The notes under the pieces: model-generated
What the model was told of the DNA's origin: nothing
Databases searched by the model: none
What the model saw: the letters and a program-made list of their open reading frames with translations, nothing else
NCBI GenBank assembly: GCA_029934875.1
Contig: JAOZLK010000028.1
Location: 1-16,052 of the forward strand
Reading direction: 5' to 3'
Length of the DNA stretch: 16,052 nt
From: Bacteroidales bacterium
GTDB taxonomy: Bacteria > Bacteroidota > Bacteroidia > Bacteroidales > GCA-2748055
Translations under genes and position numbers: made by a program
In this document: in pieces, positions 6,922 to 15,212 of the stretch
Numbering within the stretch: the first letter of the stretch is position 1
Layout of the letters: each line of letters begins with the position of its first letter

Positions 6922-7455
6922 ATGAATATACTCGATATAATTTTTCTTGTTCCCTTACTTTTTGCTCTTTACAGGGGTTTTAAGAAGGGGATGGTTCATA
7001 TGATCGCATCGCTGGCGGCGCTTGTGTTGGGAATAATCGGCGCCATGAAGTTCAGGCCTTTGTTTGCATCATTGCTTGATTCGATCTTTAACATTGATCC
7101 CTCGCATATGAATGTAATTGCTTTTGCAGTAGCATTTGTATCCATCGTGATCGTGGTTCACCTGATTGCATTTTTTGCAGAGAAGCTGATCAAGGCTGTG
7201 GCGCTTAATTTTATAAACCGTTTGTTGGGGATGTTGTTTGGAGTGCTTGTGACGGTATTTGTGATCAGCATGATACTCTGGCCCATAAACCAGGTAAATG
7301 CCGAGAGGCAGATTATTAAACCGAAACACATCGAGGGATCACTGCTGTATAAACCGCTCTCTTCCTTTGCACCGGCCATTTTTCCCTTACTGAAGAAGCA
7401 GGACTGGAAAGAATATGTGCCGGGAGAAAAAAAGAAAAGACAGGTAACAGCCTAA
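6922..7455 (+). CDS. CvpA-family inner-membrane protein
   Basis: This 177-residue integral membrane protein has four hydrophobic helices at about residues 4-16, 24-42, 63-86 and 103-122, followed by a hydrophilic, lysine-rich C-terminal tail. The opening [23 protein letters not shown] pattern, with the conserved glycine and basic residues after helix 1, is characteristic of CvpA proteins. E. coli CvpA is needed for colicin V production and affects envelope stress tolerance; its molecular activity is not established. The gene is first in a plus-strand run and is separated from tyrS by 19 nt, so it is probably co-transcribed with the synthetase and the polysaccharide genes. Confidence 0.85.
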   Translation: MNILDIIFLVPLLFALYRGFKKGMVHMIASLAALVLGIIGAMKFRPLFASLLDSIFNIDPSHMNVIAFAVAFVSIVIVVHLIAFFAEKLIKAVALNFINRLLGMLFGVLVTVFVISMILWPINQVNAERQIIKPKHIEGSLLYKPLSSFAPAIFPLLKKQDWKEYVPGEKKKRQVTA

Positions 7456-7474
7456 ATTTAATAGATTTATAATA

Positions 7475-8776
7475 GTGGAATTGGATAAAAAACTGGTAGA
7501 GGAGCTGAGGTGGAGAGGTATGATTCACGATATCATGCCAGGCACAGAAGAGCTGCTGGGGAAAGAACAGGTAACAGTTTATGTGGGTATTGATCCCACA
7601 GCCGATTCATTGCATATTGGCCACCTGGTAGGTGTGATGATGCTAAAGCGCCTTCAGCATGCCGGTCACCGACCCATCGCACTGGTGGGTGGAGCAACAG
7701 GAATGATTGGGGATCCCAGCGGGAAATCGCAGGAACGAAATCTGCTTGACGAAGCAACCCTGAGGAAAAACCAGGATGCATTGAAGAAGCAGATTGACCG
7801 TTTCCTGGATTTTGAAACCGAGGCTTCAAACATGGCCCTGATGGTGAATAATTATGACTGGATGAAGGAATTCTCCTTTCTTGACTTCATTCGAGATATA
7901 GGCAAGCACATCACGGTCAACTATATGATGGCCAAGGATTCTGTTAAGAAGAGATTGGGAAGTGACAGCAAATCGGGAATGTCATTTACCGAGTTCACTT
8001 ACCAGCTTGTACAGGGATATGATTTCCAGGTACTTTACCGCGATCACCAGTGTAAGCTTCAGATGGGAGGATCCGATCAGTGGGGAAACATTGTTACCGG
8101 AACCGAATTGATCCGCCGCATTGAGCGTGGAGAGGCATTTGCCCTCACATGGCCCCTGATTACTAAAGCCGACGGGGGAAAATTTGGTAAAACGGAAGAG
8201 GGAAATGTATGGTTGGATCCTGTAAGAACCTCCCCCTATAAATTTTACCAGTTCTGGCTCAATGTATCGGATGAAGATGCTGAAAAATATCTCAAAATCT
8301 TTACCATGCTTCAAAGGGAAGAGATTGAGGCACTTATGGAAGAGCATAAGGGTGCTCCCCATTTCAGGGTGATGCAGAAAAAGCTGGCCGAAGAGGTGAC
8401 TACCATGGTCCATACCAGGGAGGAATATGAAATGGCTGTGGAGGCATCAGGAATTCTGTTTGGCAAAGGCACCACCGAGTCGCTGAAAGCCATTCGTGAA
8501 GATGTATTCCTTTCTGTTTTTGAAGGTGTGCCCCAGTTTGAATTATCCTCCGCGGAGATTGGTAAGGATATACTTGAACTGCTGGCCGTGGATACCCAGG
8601 TATTTGGATCCAAGGGGGAAGCAAGAAGGCTGATTAGCAGTGGTGGGGTAAGCATCAATAAGGAAAAAATATCTTCTGTGGATCACAGGATTACGGAAGG
8701 AGACATTATCAATAATAAGTATTTGTTGGTTCAAAAGGGAAAGAAGAATTACTACCTGATTAAGATCAAGTCATAA
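7475..8776 (+). CDS. tyrS: Tyrosyl-tRNA synthetase
   Basis: This 433-residue class I synthetase charges tRNA-Tyr in the cytoplasm. The start is GTG at 7475; it gives an N-terminus ([23 protein letters not shown]) that agrees with Bacteroides TyrS as I recall it, and no in-frame ATG lies just upstream. The HIGH signature is at residues 47-50, tyrosine-pocket elements include YQLVQGYDF at 176-184 and DQWGN at 201-205, and KFGKT at 236-240 is the normal KMSKS-loop variant of bacterial TyrS. A C-terminal S4 RNA-binding domain (about 370-433) ends in [15 protein letters not shown]. It sits between cvpA and wzz with short gaps, so it seems to share a transcript with envelope genes. Identification is very secure. 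Confidence 0.98.
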   Translation: MELDKKLVEELRWRGMIHDIMPGTEELLGKEQVTVYVGIDPTADSLHIGHLVGVMMLKRLQHAGHRPIALVGGATGMIGDPSGKSQERNLLDEATLRKNQDALKKQIDRFLDFETEASNMALMVNNYDWMKEFSFLDFIRDIGKHITVNYMMAKDSVKKRLGSDSKSGMSFTEFTYQLVQGYDFQVLYRDHQCKLQMGGSDQWGNIVTGTELIRRIERGEAFALTWPLITKADGGKFGKTEEGNVWLDPVRTSPYKFYQFWLNVSDEDAEKYLKIFTMLQREEIEALMEEHKGAPHFRVMQKKLAEEVTTMVHTREEYEMAVEASGILFGKGTTESLKAIREDVFLSVFEGVPQFELSSAEIGKDILELLAVDTQVFGSKGEARRLISSGGVSINKEKISSVDHRITEGDIINNKYLLVQKGKKNYYLIKIKS

Positions 8777-8787
8777 TAAACATTGTC

Positions 8788-9759
8788 ATGGAAAACAGAG
8801 AACAAAAAGGTTACAATTTTAACTCGGTAGATTTGCTGATCTACATATGGAACAAGCGGCTCGTCCTGATGATTGTGGGCCTGGTGGCAGCAGTTGCCTC
8901 GATGGTAATTTCGCTAACCATTACCCCCATGTTTAGTTCGTCGGTGATTATGTTCCCGGCTTCCAATGCTTCTGTTGCAAGGGGTTTGCTGGCTATGAAT
9001 TACAGTGGGAATCAGAGTGTATACGGATTTGGAGAGGAGGATCAGGCCGAACAATTACTCCAGGTATTACATTCAGAGCCTATTAGAACCCGAATTATTG
9101 AGAAGTATAATCTCATGGAGCATTATGAGATCGACCGGGATGGAAAGTATCCGCTTACCGAGCTCTATGAAATGTTTAAGACCAATATCAAGTTTAGTCT
9201 CACTGAATATCAGTCGGTGGAAATATCGGTAATGGACAGTGATCCGGAAATTTCAGCGGCCATTGCCAATGACATCTCCAACCTGGTTGATACGGTTTTC
9301 AATAGTATGAAGAAGAAGCGTGCCATGAGCGCCCTTGAACTGGTTGAGGAGCAATACATCGAGGCTGAGGACCAGTTGATCGCTATGCAGGATTCCTTAT
9401 ACAGTATTAGCTACGATTTAGCGAAAAGCATATCTCCAAGAGGTGATGCTGCAGACAAAATGATTGGCGCCTTTGCTGAATACGGTGTATCCTATATGTA
9501 CATGCTGCACCAGATGAGGTATGAGGTCGGTATGGCCAATAACATGCGGATCAGGTTCCAGGAGGCCAAGATGGAGGCTCAGCAGAATCTTCCCTATAAA
9601 TTTGTAGTTGAGCAGGCGATTCCGCCTGAGAAGAAGGCTTATCCCAATAAATCGCTGATTGTAGTTGTATCGACCTTTGCATCTTTGCTTTTTGCTCTGA
9701 TCATACTGATTGTGATTGACAATGTAAAAACCAGGGTAGCCGTAATTAAGGAAAAATGA
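8788..9759 (+). CDS. Wzz/GumC-type polysaccharide chain-length regulator
   Basis: This 323-residue inner-membrane protein has the layout of polysaccharide co-polymerases: a cytoplasmic N-terminus, a membrane helix at about residues 26-46, a periplasmic part with a long helical, coiled-coil-prone region at about 175-265, then a proline-containing PPEKKAYPNKS segment (279-289) just before a second helix at 290-310. These proteins set chain length during Wzy-dependent polymer assembly. There is no C-terminal tyrosine kinase domain and no tyrosine-rich tail, so it is not a fused BY-kinase. It starts 11 nt after tyrS, and its stop overlaps the next start by 4 nt, so it is probably translated together with the Wzy/WaaL-type protein. 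Confidence 0.85.
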   Translation: MENREQKGYNFNSVDLLIYIWNKRLVLMIVGLVAAVASMVISLTITPMFSSSVIMFPASNASVARGLLAMNYSGNQSVYGFGEEDQAEQLLQVLHSEPIRTRIIEKYNLMEHYEIDRDGKYPLTELYEMFKTNIKFSLTEYQSVEISVMDSDPEISAAIANDISNLVDTVFNSMKKKRAMSALELVEEQYIEAEDQLIAMQDSLYSISYDLAKSISPRGDAADKMIGAFAEYGVSYMYMLHQMRYEVGMANNMRIRFQEAKMEAQQNLPYKFVVEQAIPPEKKAYPNKSLIVVVSTFASLLFALIILIVIDNVKTRVAVIKEK

Positions 9760-11249
9760 TACTGGAGTCCAGGGAGAAATACCCCAGGAAACTCCTGTGG
9801 GGAATCCTGATTGCGTTCGTGGCATTGAATACCCTGATGCTGGCGTTCGAAATTTACTATGTACCCCTGATCCCTGCAGTTCTTTTATTTGTGGCACTGG
9901 CCATTGTCTCGGTGGATAAATACCTCCTGGCCATAGTTTTTTTTGTACCCCTCTCCATCCCCCTCTCTTCCCTGACCAGTGGGCTTGCTCTCGACATGTA
10001 CCTGCCCACAGAGCCACTCCTGGCAGGATTGCTGCTTCTTTATATGATCAAGTACCTGATGGGCCACAGGATCGATATAAAGGTGCTCAGGCACCCTGTG
10101 ACCATTGCCATTTATTTTCACCTGGCATGGATGCTCCTCACCAGCCTTACCAGTACAGATTTGCTGGTTTCCTTTAAGGCCTTTGCCACCAGGTTGTGGT
10201 TCATCGTAAGCTTTTATCTGATCGCATCCCAGATGTTCCGAAAGGAGAAGAATATGTATACCTACCTCTGGGTCTTTATAGTGGCCTTAACAGGAGTGAT
10301 TATTTTTACCCTGATCAAGCATTCTCTCTACGGTTTTGACAACCAGGTTATGGCCCATGGTGTGAGCCGCCCCTTTTATAAGGACCATACCTCCTACGGA
10401 GCTACACTGGGCCTGATCCTTCCCATACTTCTGGCCCTTTTTACCTTTATCAAAAGGGGAGATATCAACACCCGCTTCCTGATGGCTCTGTTAATCGGAC
10501 TTGTTGTTTTTGCAACTATAGTCTCCTATACCCGTGCCACATGGTTGAGTATTATTGCGGCTGCGGGGGTTTGGGTTCTCATCAGGCTTAAGATTCGTTT
10601 CGAGATAATTCTGGTGGGTGCTGCCATTCTGATCGGTCTATTCTTTTCCGTACGAACCCAGCTTATGATTCAGCTGGAGCAGAACCGTGTTGAATCGTCC
10701 GGTGAGCTGGCAGAGCATGTGCAATCCATGTCAAATATTTCCACCGACCAGTCTAACCTGGAGCGCATCAACCGCTGGAGTTGCGCTGTGAGAATGTGGA
10801 AGGACCGGCCTTTGTTTGGCTTTGGCCCCGGAACCTACCAGTTTGAGTACGGCCGCTATCAGCGTTCATTTGAGAAGACCAGGATAAGTACCGACTTTGG
10901 AACCCGTGGTACTGCCCACAGTGAGTACCTGGGACCATTGGCTGAATCAGGTGTATTTGGCCTGCTTAGTCTGCTGGTCATTATGGGAACAACGATTTAT
11001 ACAGGTCTCAGGGTTTATTATACAGCAAAAAGAAAGAGTATCAGGAATATAGCGGTGGCCGCATTAATCGGTCTGGTCGCTTATTATTTGCATGGCCTGC
11101 TGAATAACTTCCTGGATACCGATAAGATTTCTGTTCTTTTCTGGGGATATACTGCCATGCTGGTGGCAATGGATATTTATCACAGGGAGAGTAAGGAAGA
11201 TGAGGTGGCCCCGGCGACTGCTGCAGTCCCGCCTGTGGATGCTAGCTGA
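9756..11249 (+). CDS. O-antigen polymerase/ligase family membrane protein (Wzy_C type)
   Basis: This 497-residue polytopic membrane protein has about 12-14 hydrophobic helices and one large periplasmic loop (about residues 300-395) placed before the last three helices, the layout of WaaL ligases and Wzy polymerases. Family marks are R260 in YTRATW, the GFGPGTY segment at 355-361, and H388 in GTAHSEYLGPLAESG. It would either polymerise lipid-linked repeat units or transfer polymer to an acceptor in the periplasm; the Wzz neighbour favours polymerase but does not prove it. Its ATG overlaps the wzz stop (ATGA). An alanine/proline-rich hydrophilic tail follows the last helix. The 3' end overlaps the convergent phosphatase gene by 8 bp. 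Confidence 0.85.
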   Translation: MILESREKYPRKLLWGILIAFVALNTLMLAFEIYYVPLIPAVLLFVALAIVSVDKYLLAIVFFVPLSIPLSSLTSGLALDMYLPTEPLLAGLLLLYMIKYLMGHRIDIKVLRHPVTIAIYFHLAWMLLTSLTSTDLLVSFKAFATRLWFIVSFYLIASQMFRKEKNMYTYLWVFIVALTGVIIFTLIKHSLYGFDNQVMAHGVSRPFYKDHTSYGATLGLILPILLALFTFIKRGDINTRFLMALLIGLVVFATIVSYTRATWLSIIAAAGVWVLIRLKIRFEIILVGAAILIGLFFSVRTQLMIQLEQNRVESSGELAEHVQSMSNISTDQSNLERINRWSCAVRMWKDRPLFGFGPGTYQFEYGRYQRSFEKTRISTDFGTRGTAHSEYLGPLAESGVFGLLSLLVIMGTTIYTGLRVYYTAKRKSIRNIAVAALIGLVAYYLHGLLNNFLDTDKISVLFWGYTAMLVAMDIYHRESKEDEVAPATAAVPPVDAS

Positions 11250-12486
11250 AGCCGTTTTTTCCTGGAAATTCTGCACCGATGATGGAGATATCATCAAAAA
11301 TTGCTGCCGATCCCTCCATAATTTTCTGGTTTTCAATGATTGTGGCGATGTTATCCTCCAGGGAATCAGGATTGCATAGCTCCTTTTCAAGGTCCTCGGT
11401 TCCAAATTCAACTCCTGAATCCTGGATCACCTCCACCAGTCCGTCTGTATAGCAAAATAGTTTGGAAGGTTGATCCAAGGTTAAGCTGGCTTCATTAATA
11501 AAGGGCAGTTCGTCAAGCATTCCCATTCCCACACATCCACTGTCCAACTGGCTTAGCTTCTCTGATCCGAACTCATATAGAAATGGTGGATTATGGCCCG
11601 CGTTGACATAGGTCAATTTCCTGGTTTGATAGTTGTACCTGGCGATGAACAGTGTGATGAATTTCTCCCCTTCGGCACTGTTCAATACACTCTTGTTGAG
11701 CCTGGTCAGGGTATCGGTAAGGCTTTGGTCGGCTGTATAAAGCGCCCTCAGGTTAGCCTGGAAATTTGACATTAGGATCGCGGCGGAGATTCCTTTTCCG
11801 GATACATCAGCAATACAGAATCCTACATCGTTTTTGCTGAGCTGAATTACATCGTAGTAGTCTCCGCCCACCTCGAAATGAGGATGGTAGAAGGCCTGCA
11901 TCCTGATAAAATCATGGGAGGGGAGCTTTTCGCTGGTAGGGATCAGCATGCTCTGCATCTTGCTGGCCAGCTCCATCTCCTTCTTCAGGGCCTCCTGCCG
12001 GAGCGACTCCTGGAAGAGTCTCTTGTTCTCAATGGCAACAGTGATAATATTGGAAAGTGTCTGGATGAAGCGCAGGTGTTTGATGATGGGACTTACCCCT
12101 TCGCCCTCCTCTTCAATGTCTCCAATCAACACATAGGCAATGGCCTTATCTTTATGAGTGACGGGGATTACGATATCAACCAGTTCTGGGAATTGTTGTG
12201 GCTCTGAAGTAATAAATGAGATTTCATCGTAAATATCCAGGTCCCGCTCCACATCCACCTTTCCGAAGAAACTGTTTGCAAACCCCGAGTTTAACAGGCA
12301 TTCCCATTTGTCGGAGAACTTAAGAACGATCACCTTTCCAATATCCAGGTCGTCGGTGAGCATTTTCTCATACCTGCGGATCAATTCGGTGACGGAGACA
12401 TTGTCATTTATTGCCAGGGTAATATCAAGCAGTGCATTCAGTTTGAATGTGGAGATTTTCAGCCGGTTATCGGAAAATTTACCCAT
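11242..12486 (-). CDS. GAF-PP2C (SpoIIE/RsbU-type) serine/threonine phosphatase
   Basis: This is a 414-residue soluble signalling phosphatase. Residues 10-155 look like a GAF-type sensor domain. A helical linker follows at 153-183, ending in the MQSMLIP motif typical of RsbU-like proteins, then the PP2C/SpoIIE catalytic domain. Metal-binding aspartates are visible in GGDYYD (207-212), ADVSGKG (226-232), YTDGL (346-350) and FDDIS (397-401); NAGHNPP at 295-301 is also family-specific. I chose the ATG at 12486. The frame opens 24 codons earlier (12558), but that would overlap efp by 47 nt and add residues with no family resemblance. It lies 25 nt downstream of efp. Relatives dephosphorylate anti-sigma-factor antagonists (STAS proteins) in partner switching; no such partner is in the window, so the target is unknown. 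Confidence 0.9.
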   Translation of the reverse strand: MGKFSDNRLKISTFKLNALLDITLAINDNVSVTELIRRYEKMLTDDLDIGKVIVLKFSDKWECLLNSGFANSFFGKVDVERDLDIYDEISFITSEPQQFPELVDIVIPVTHKDKAIAYVLIGDIEEEGEGVSPIIKHLRFIQTLSNIITVAIENKRLFQESLRQEALKKEMELASKMQSMLIPTSEKLPSHDFIRMQAFYHPHFEVGGDYYDVIQLSKNDVGFCIADVSGKGISAAILMSNFQANLRALYTADQSLTDTLTRLNKSVLNSAEGEKFITLFIARYNYQTRKLTYVNAGHNPPFLYEFGSEKLSQLDSGCVGMGMLDELPFINEASLTLDQPSKLFCYTDGLVEVIQDSGVEFGTEDLEKELCNPDSLEDNIATIIENQKIMEGSAAIFDDISIIGAEFPGKNGFS

Positions 12487-12511
12487 GGTCAATGTTGTCT
12501 GAAGTGGGGAT

Positions 12512-13081
12512 TTATTTTTTGACCCTTTCTGAATAGGACCGGTCCCGGGTATCAACACGAATCATTTCGCCTGTGTTTATGAAGAGGGGGACCATAATTG
12601 TTGCTCCGGTCTCAAGCTCAGCCGGTTTCTGGGCTGAGGTGGAGGCGGTGTTGCCCTTTTCGCCTGGTTCACTATAGGTAACCTCAAGCTCAACAAAGGG
12701 TGGGAGGTCAACTGATAAGGGGGTTTCAGTATCGGCATGAACTACAATCTCCACCGATTGTCCCTCCTTCATCAGGTCTTCGTTTACAAGCAGGCTGGGT
12801 TCAATCATGATCTGTTCGTAAGTCTCCAGGTGCATGAAGTTGACGCCCATGTCATCTTTATAAAGGTACTGGTAAGGCCTTCTCTCAACCCTGGCTGTGT
12901 TTACCTTAACTCCCGAGGTAAAAGTATTCTCTATTACCTTGCCGGTGGTCAGACTCTTCAATTTGGTTCTGACAAAAGCGGGGCCTTTTCCAGGTTTTAC
13001 GTGTTGAAATTGTACAATGGTAAAGAGGTCATTGTTAAATTCGAGGCATAAGCCATTCCTGAAATCTCCTGTTGTAGCCAT
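12512..13081 (-). CDS. efp: Translation elongation factor P
   Basis: EF-P enters stalled ribosomes between the P and E sites and restores peptide bond formation at consecutive prolines. The protein has 189 residues, as expected, with an N-terminal KOW-like domain (1-63) and two OB domains (about 66-128 and 130-189). The C-terminal [16 protein letters not shown] block is the EF-P signature. The tip loop is KPGKGPAF at 29-36, placing K32 at the position of E. coli K34. The tip is the palindromic PGKGP form, which I recall working without modification in actinobacterial EF-P. A TATCTTTG box sits 16 nt upstream. It lies between tsaB and the phosphatase gene. Identification is very secure; the modification state is not readable. 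Confidence 0.97.
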   Translation of the reverse strand: MATTGDFRNGLCLEFNNDLFTIVQFQHVKPGKGPAFVRTKLKSLTTGKVIENTFTSGVKVNTARVERRPYQYLYKDDMGVNFMHLETYEQIMIEPSLLVNEDLMKEGQSVEIVVHADTETPLSVDLPPFVELEVTYSEPGEKGNTASTSAQKPAELETGATIMVPLFINTGEMIRVDTRDRSYSERVKK

Positions 13082-13096
13082 ATTTTGATTTTAATG

Positions 13097-13104
13097 CAAA
13101 GATA
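13097..13104 (-). promoter_or_regulatory. Bacteroidota -7 promoter box of efp
   Basis: On the minus strand TATCTTTG, followed by CA, matches the TAnnTTTG consensus exactly in its commonest form. It lies 15 nt before the efp ATG (13081) in the 46-nt gap after tsaB. The -33 TTG is not evident. Position and exact match suggest efp has its own start site and does not depend only on read-through from tsaB. Confidence 0.55.
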
Positions 13105-13127
13105 TCATTTTGTTAATAAGCCCCTGC

Positions 13128-13847
13128 CTACAGTAACTTTTTCCTGGGTGTGGTTGCCACAAAGTCCTTCAGATAGAAAGGTTCGAAGTAGGCCACATCT
13201 TCAAATTCAGAATGGAGGAATTTATTGAGAACCGGTTTAGTCATGGCTCCCGAGGAAGGGTCCAGACCATCTATAAAATAGGCGTTTTTATGAGTGATGA
13301 CCCCCCTGCACTTTTCGGCCCCATTTCCAAAGAAACAAATCTGGTGCTTCTCCAGCACCTTCTCAAAACTGTTTTCATCAATAATTTCGGCAGTAACTTC
13401 TTTCGTTAACTTACATTCGGCAGAGAAAAACGCGGTGTATACTTCCATTCTGCGTGCATCCAGCATGGGGCAAAGCAAAAGTTGATCTCCATGAGTTTCG
13501 ATCAGCTTTTGTACCTCCTCAAGCTCTATTGCAGAATGAGCCATACTCTTAAGCGTACCGCATGAAAGTAGTGGTATATTCAGCGAATAGGCAAGCCCTT
13601 TTGCAGTGGAAACCCCGATTCGAAGGCCGGTATAAGATCCGGGTCCTTTGCTGACGGCTATGCCGTTCAGCTGATTTAATTCCTTTCCTGCAATACCGGC
13701 TGCCTCCCGGATAAACCTGTTCAAAAGGGTGGCATGGGAACGCTCCGCTCCGCTTTCAACCAGGGCAAGAATATTTTCTCCATCGGAAATTGCAACAGAA
13801 CAGATATCGCTTGCAGTTTCAATATGTAAGATCAATGGATCTGCCAT
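13128..13847 (-). CDS. tsaB: tRNA threonylcarbamoyladenosine biosynthesis protein TsaB
   Basis: TsaB is a non-catalytic partner of TsaD in making the universal t6A37 modification of ANN-decoding tRNAs. The 239-residue protein starts with the ASKHA fold strand ILHIETASDICSVAI (6-20), and the TsaB hallmark KGPGSYTGLRIG is at 67-78. The TsaD metal-binding histidine motif is absent, as expected for TsaB. Length and start are normal. It begins only 6 nt after the stop of the efflux adaptor gene, so it is probably translated from the efflux transcript. efp follows 46 nt later with its own promoter box. TsaD, TsaC and TsaE are not in this window. Confidence 0.95.
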   Translation of the reverse strand: MADPLILHIETASDICSVAISDGENILALVESGAERSHATLLNRFIREAAGIAGKELNQLNGIAVSKGPGSYTGLRIGVSTAKGLAYSLNIPLLSCGTLKSMAHSAIELEEVQKLIETHGDQLLLCPMLDARRMEVYTAFFSAECKLTKEVTAEIIDENSFEKVLEKHQICFFGNGAEKCRGVITHKNAYFIDGLDPSSGAMTKPVLNKFLHSEFEDVAYFEPFYLKDFVATTPRKKLL

Positions 13848-13853
13848 TGCTGA

Positions 13854-15203
13854 TTATTTCTTCTTCTTGTCACCACTGAACAGATCCTCCTCGGAAACCA
13901 TCTCCACGTTCATGTCATTTTTCAATTGCCTGGATATGGCGCTGTAGGGGGCGGTAACAATTTCAGCATCTTCTTCAATCCCTTCGGTGATTTCGATGAA
14001 AGTATTGTCCTGTATACCGGTTTTTACCTGCTTCAGAAATGCTTTCCCTTCGGAAACCACGAAAACAACTACCATGGGCTCATCACTGCTGGCCTGGGAT
14101 GGCTTATTGATTGTTTCTGATGACATCGATCCATCGGAACTGATTGAGGCTAAGTTTTCTTTTCCTGCATCTCCCTTAGCGGTGCCGGTGGTGTCCAGCC
14201 TGGTAGTAACAGCCTGAATGGGAATGGAAAAGACCCCGGTTTTTTTGTCGGTTTGAATGTCTGCTGTGGCCGACATCCCTGGCCTCAGAGGAAAGGGATT
14301 GGATTCGGAAACCTTGCTGGCATATGATTCAGGTAATAAGAGGATCTTAACCATAAAGTTTGTAACCTGGTCGGAGCTTACACCGGTGGTATTGGCAGAG
14401 ACTGGTATCTCGGAAACCACGCCTGCGAATCGGGTGTCCGGGTAGGCATCCACTTCAATCATTGCTGTATCCCACAGGGCCACCCTCACAATGTCGTTCT
14501 CATTCACTTCAACCTCTACCTCCATCCTGCTCAGATCAGCGATCCGAAGCATTTCAGTTCCGGACATCATGGATGTTCCAACCACCCTTTCCCCAAGTTC
14601 TACACGGAGGCTTGAGATGGTGCCCGACATGGGAGCATATATCGAAGTTTTGGTCAGGCTTTCGTCAGCTTCATCCAGGGTTGCTTCTGAACTTTGCACA
14701 GAATACTCGGAAGCTTCTTTTTCGGCCAGGGATGTATTGTAATTGGTGAGCGCCTGCTGAAATTCCGATTCTGAAATCGCCTTCTCTTCGAATAATCTGC
14801 TGCTTCTTTTGTATTCAAGACTTGCCATCTCAAGTCGAGCTTCAGATTGTTTTAGCCTTGCTTTTGAATTATTCAGAGAGGCCTCGGCCCTGTTTCGGGC
14901 CATCTGGTAGGCTTCAGGTTTGATCTTTAGCAGGTATTGACCCTTCTTAACTTTGTCGCCCTCCTTCACCACCAGTTCCACAATTTCGCCCGAGACATCG
15001 GGTGAAATGGCCACCTCGGTTTCAGGCTGGATTTTACCATTGGCTGTGATGATTTCCACAATCTCCCTGGAAATTCCCTTATCCACAGAAACTTTGAGGA
15101 AGCCTTCATTGCCAAACCAGCCCTGTTTTTTTCCAAGTGCCAGCACGATGACCAGCACAATGGCTGAGATTCCTATGATGAGAAGTAATCGTTTAGATTT
15201 CAT
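13854..15203 (-). CDS. Periplasmic adaptor subunit of a tripartite efflux pump (HlyD/MacA/AcrA type)
   Basis: This 449-residue membrane-fusion protein links an inner-membrane transporter to TolC. A single N-terminal membrane helix is at residues 6-22. The lipoyl half-motifs flank the hairpin (about 68-95, with SPDVSGEI, and 187-223, with YAPMSGTI). A long coiled-coil hairpin spans about 96-186. A beta-barrel domain follows (225-335), then a membrane-proximal domain (377-430, with VFVVSEGKA and VKTGIQDN). Between barrel and membrane-proximal domain is a roughly 40-residue insertion (336-376) rich in Ser, Thr, Gly and Lys. The C-terminus is lysine-rich. It starts 9 nt after the TolC-type gene and is followed by tsaB after 6 nt. 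No permease is present here, so ABC (MacB) and RND pumps cannot be distinguished. Confidence 0.92.
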   Translation of the reverse strand: MKSKRLLLIIGISAIVLVIVLALGKKQGWFGNEGFLKVSVDKGISREIVEIITANGKIQPETEVAISPDVSGEIVELVVKEGDKVKKGQYLLKIKPEAYQMARNRAEASLNNSKARLKQSEARLEMASLEYKRSSRLFEEKAISESEFQQALTNYNTSLAEKEASEYSVQSSEATLDEADESLTKTSIYAPMSGTISSLRVELGERVVGTSMMSGTEMLRIADLSRMEVEVEVNENDIVRVALWDTAMIEVDAYPDTRFAGVVSEIPVSANTTGVSSDQVTNFMVKILLLPESYASKVSESNPFPLRPGMSATADIQTDKKTGVFSIPIQAVTTRLDTTGTAKGDAGKENLASISSDGSMSSETINKPSQASSDEPMVVVFVVSEGKAFLKQVKTGIQDNTFIEITEGIEEDAEIVTAPYSAISRQLKNDMNVEMVSEEDLFSGDKKKK

Positions 15204-15212
15204 GTTGGTGTC

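Noticed and set aside
8180..8194. KFGKT in place of KMSKS in the tyrosyl-tRNA synthetase, suspected as a defective signature
   Set aside because: KFGKT is the normal form in this bacterial TyrS group, so the enzyme looks intact.
9418..10017. A 199-codon minus-strand frame opposite the end of wzz and start of wzy
   Set aside because: It covers two well-supported coupled genes and encodes a Gly/Trp/His-rich sequence without recognisable features.
11250..11260. T-run after the wzy-type gene as an intrinsic terminator
   Set aside because: The T-run (11255-11260) has no convincing GC-rich stem before it.
12487..12558. Upstream ATG extending the PP2C phosphatase by 24 residues
   Set aside because: It would overlap efp by 47 nt, and the added stretch lacks family character; the ATG at 12486 gives a normal start with a 25-nt gap.
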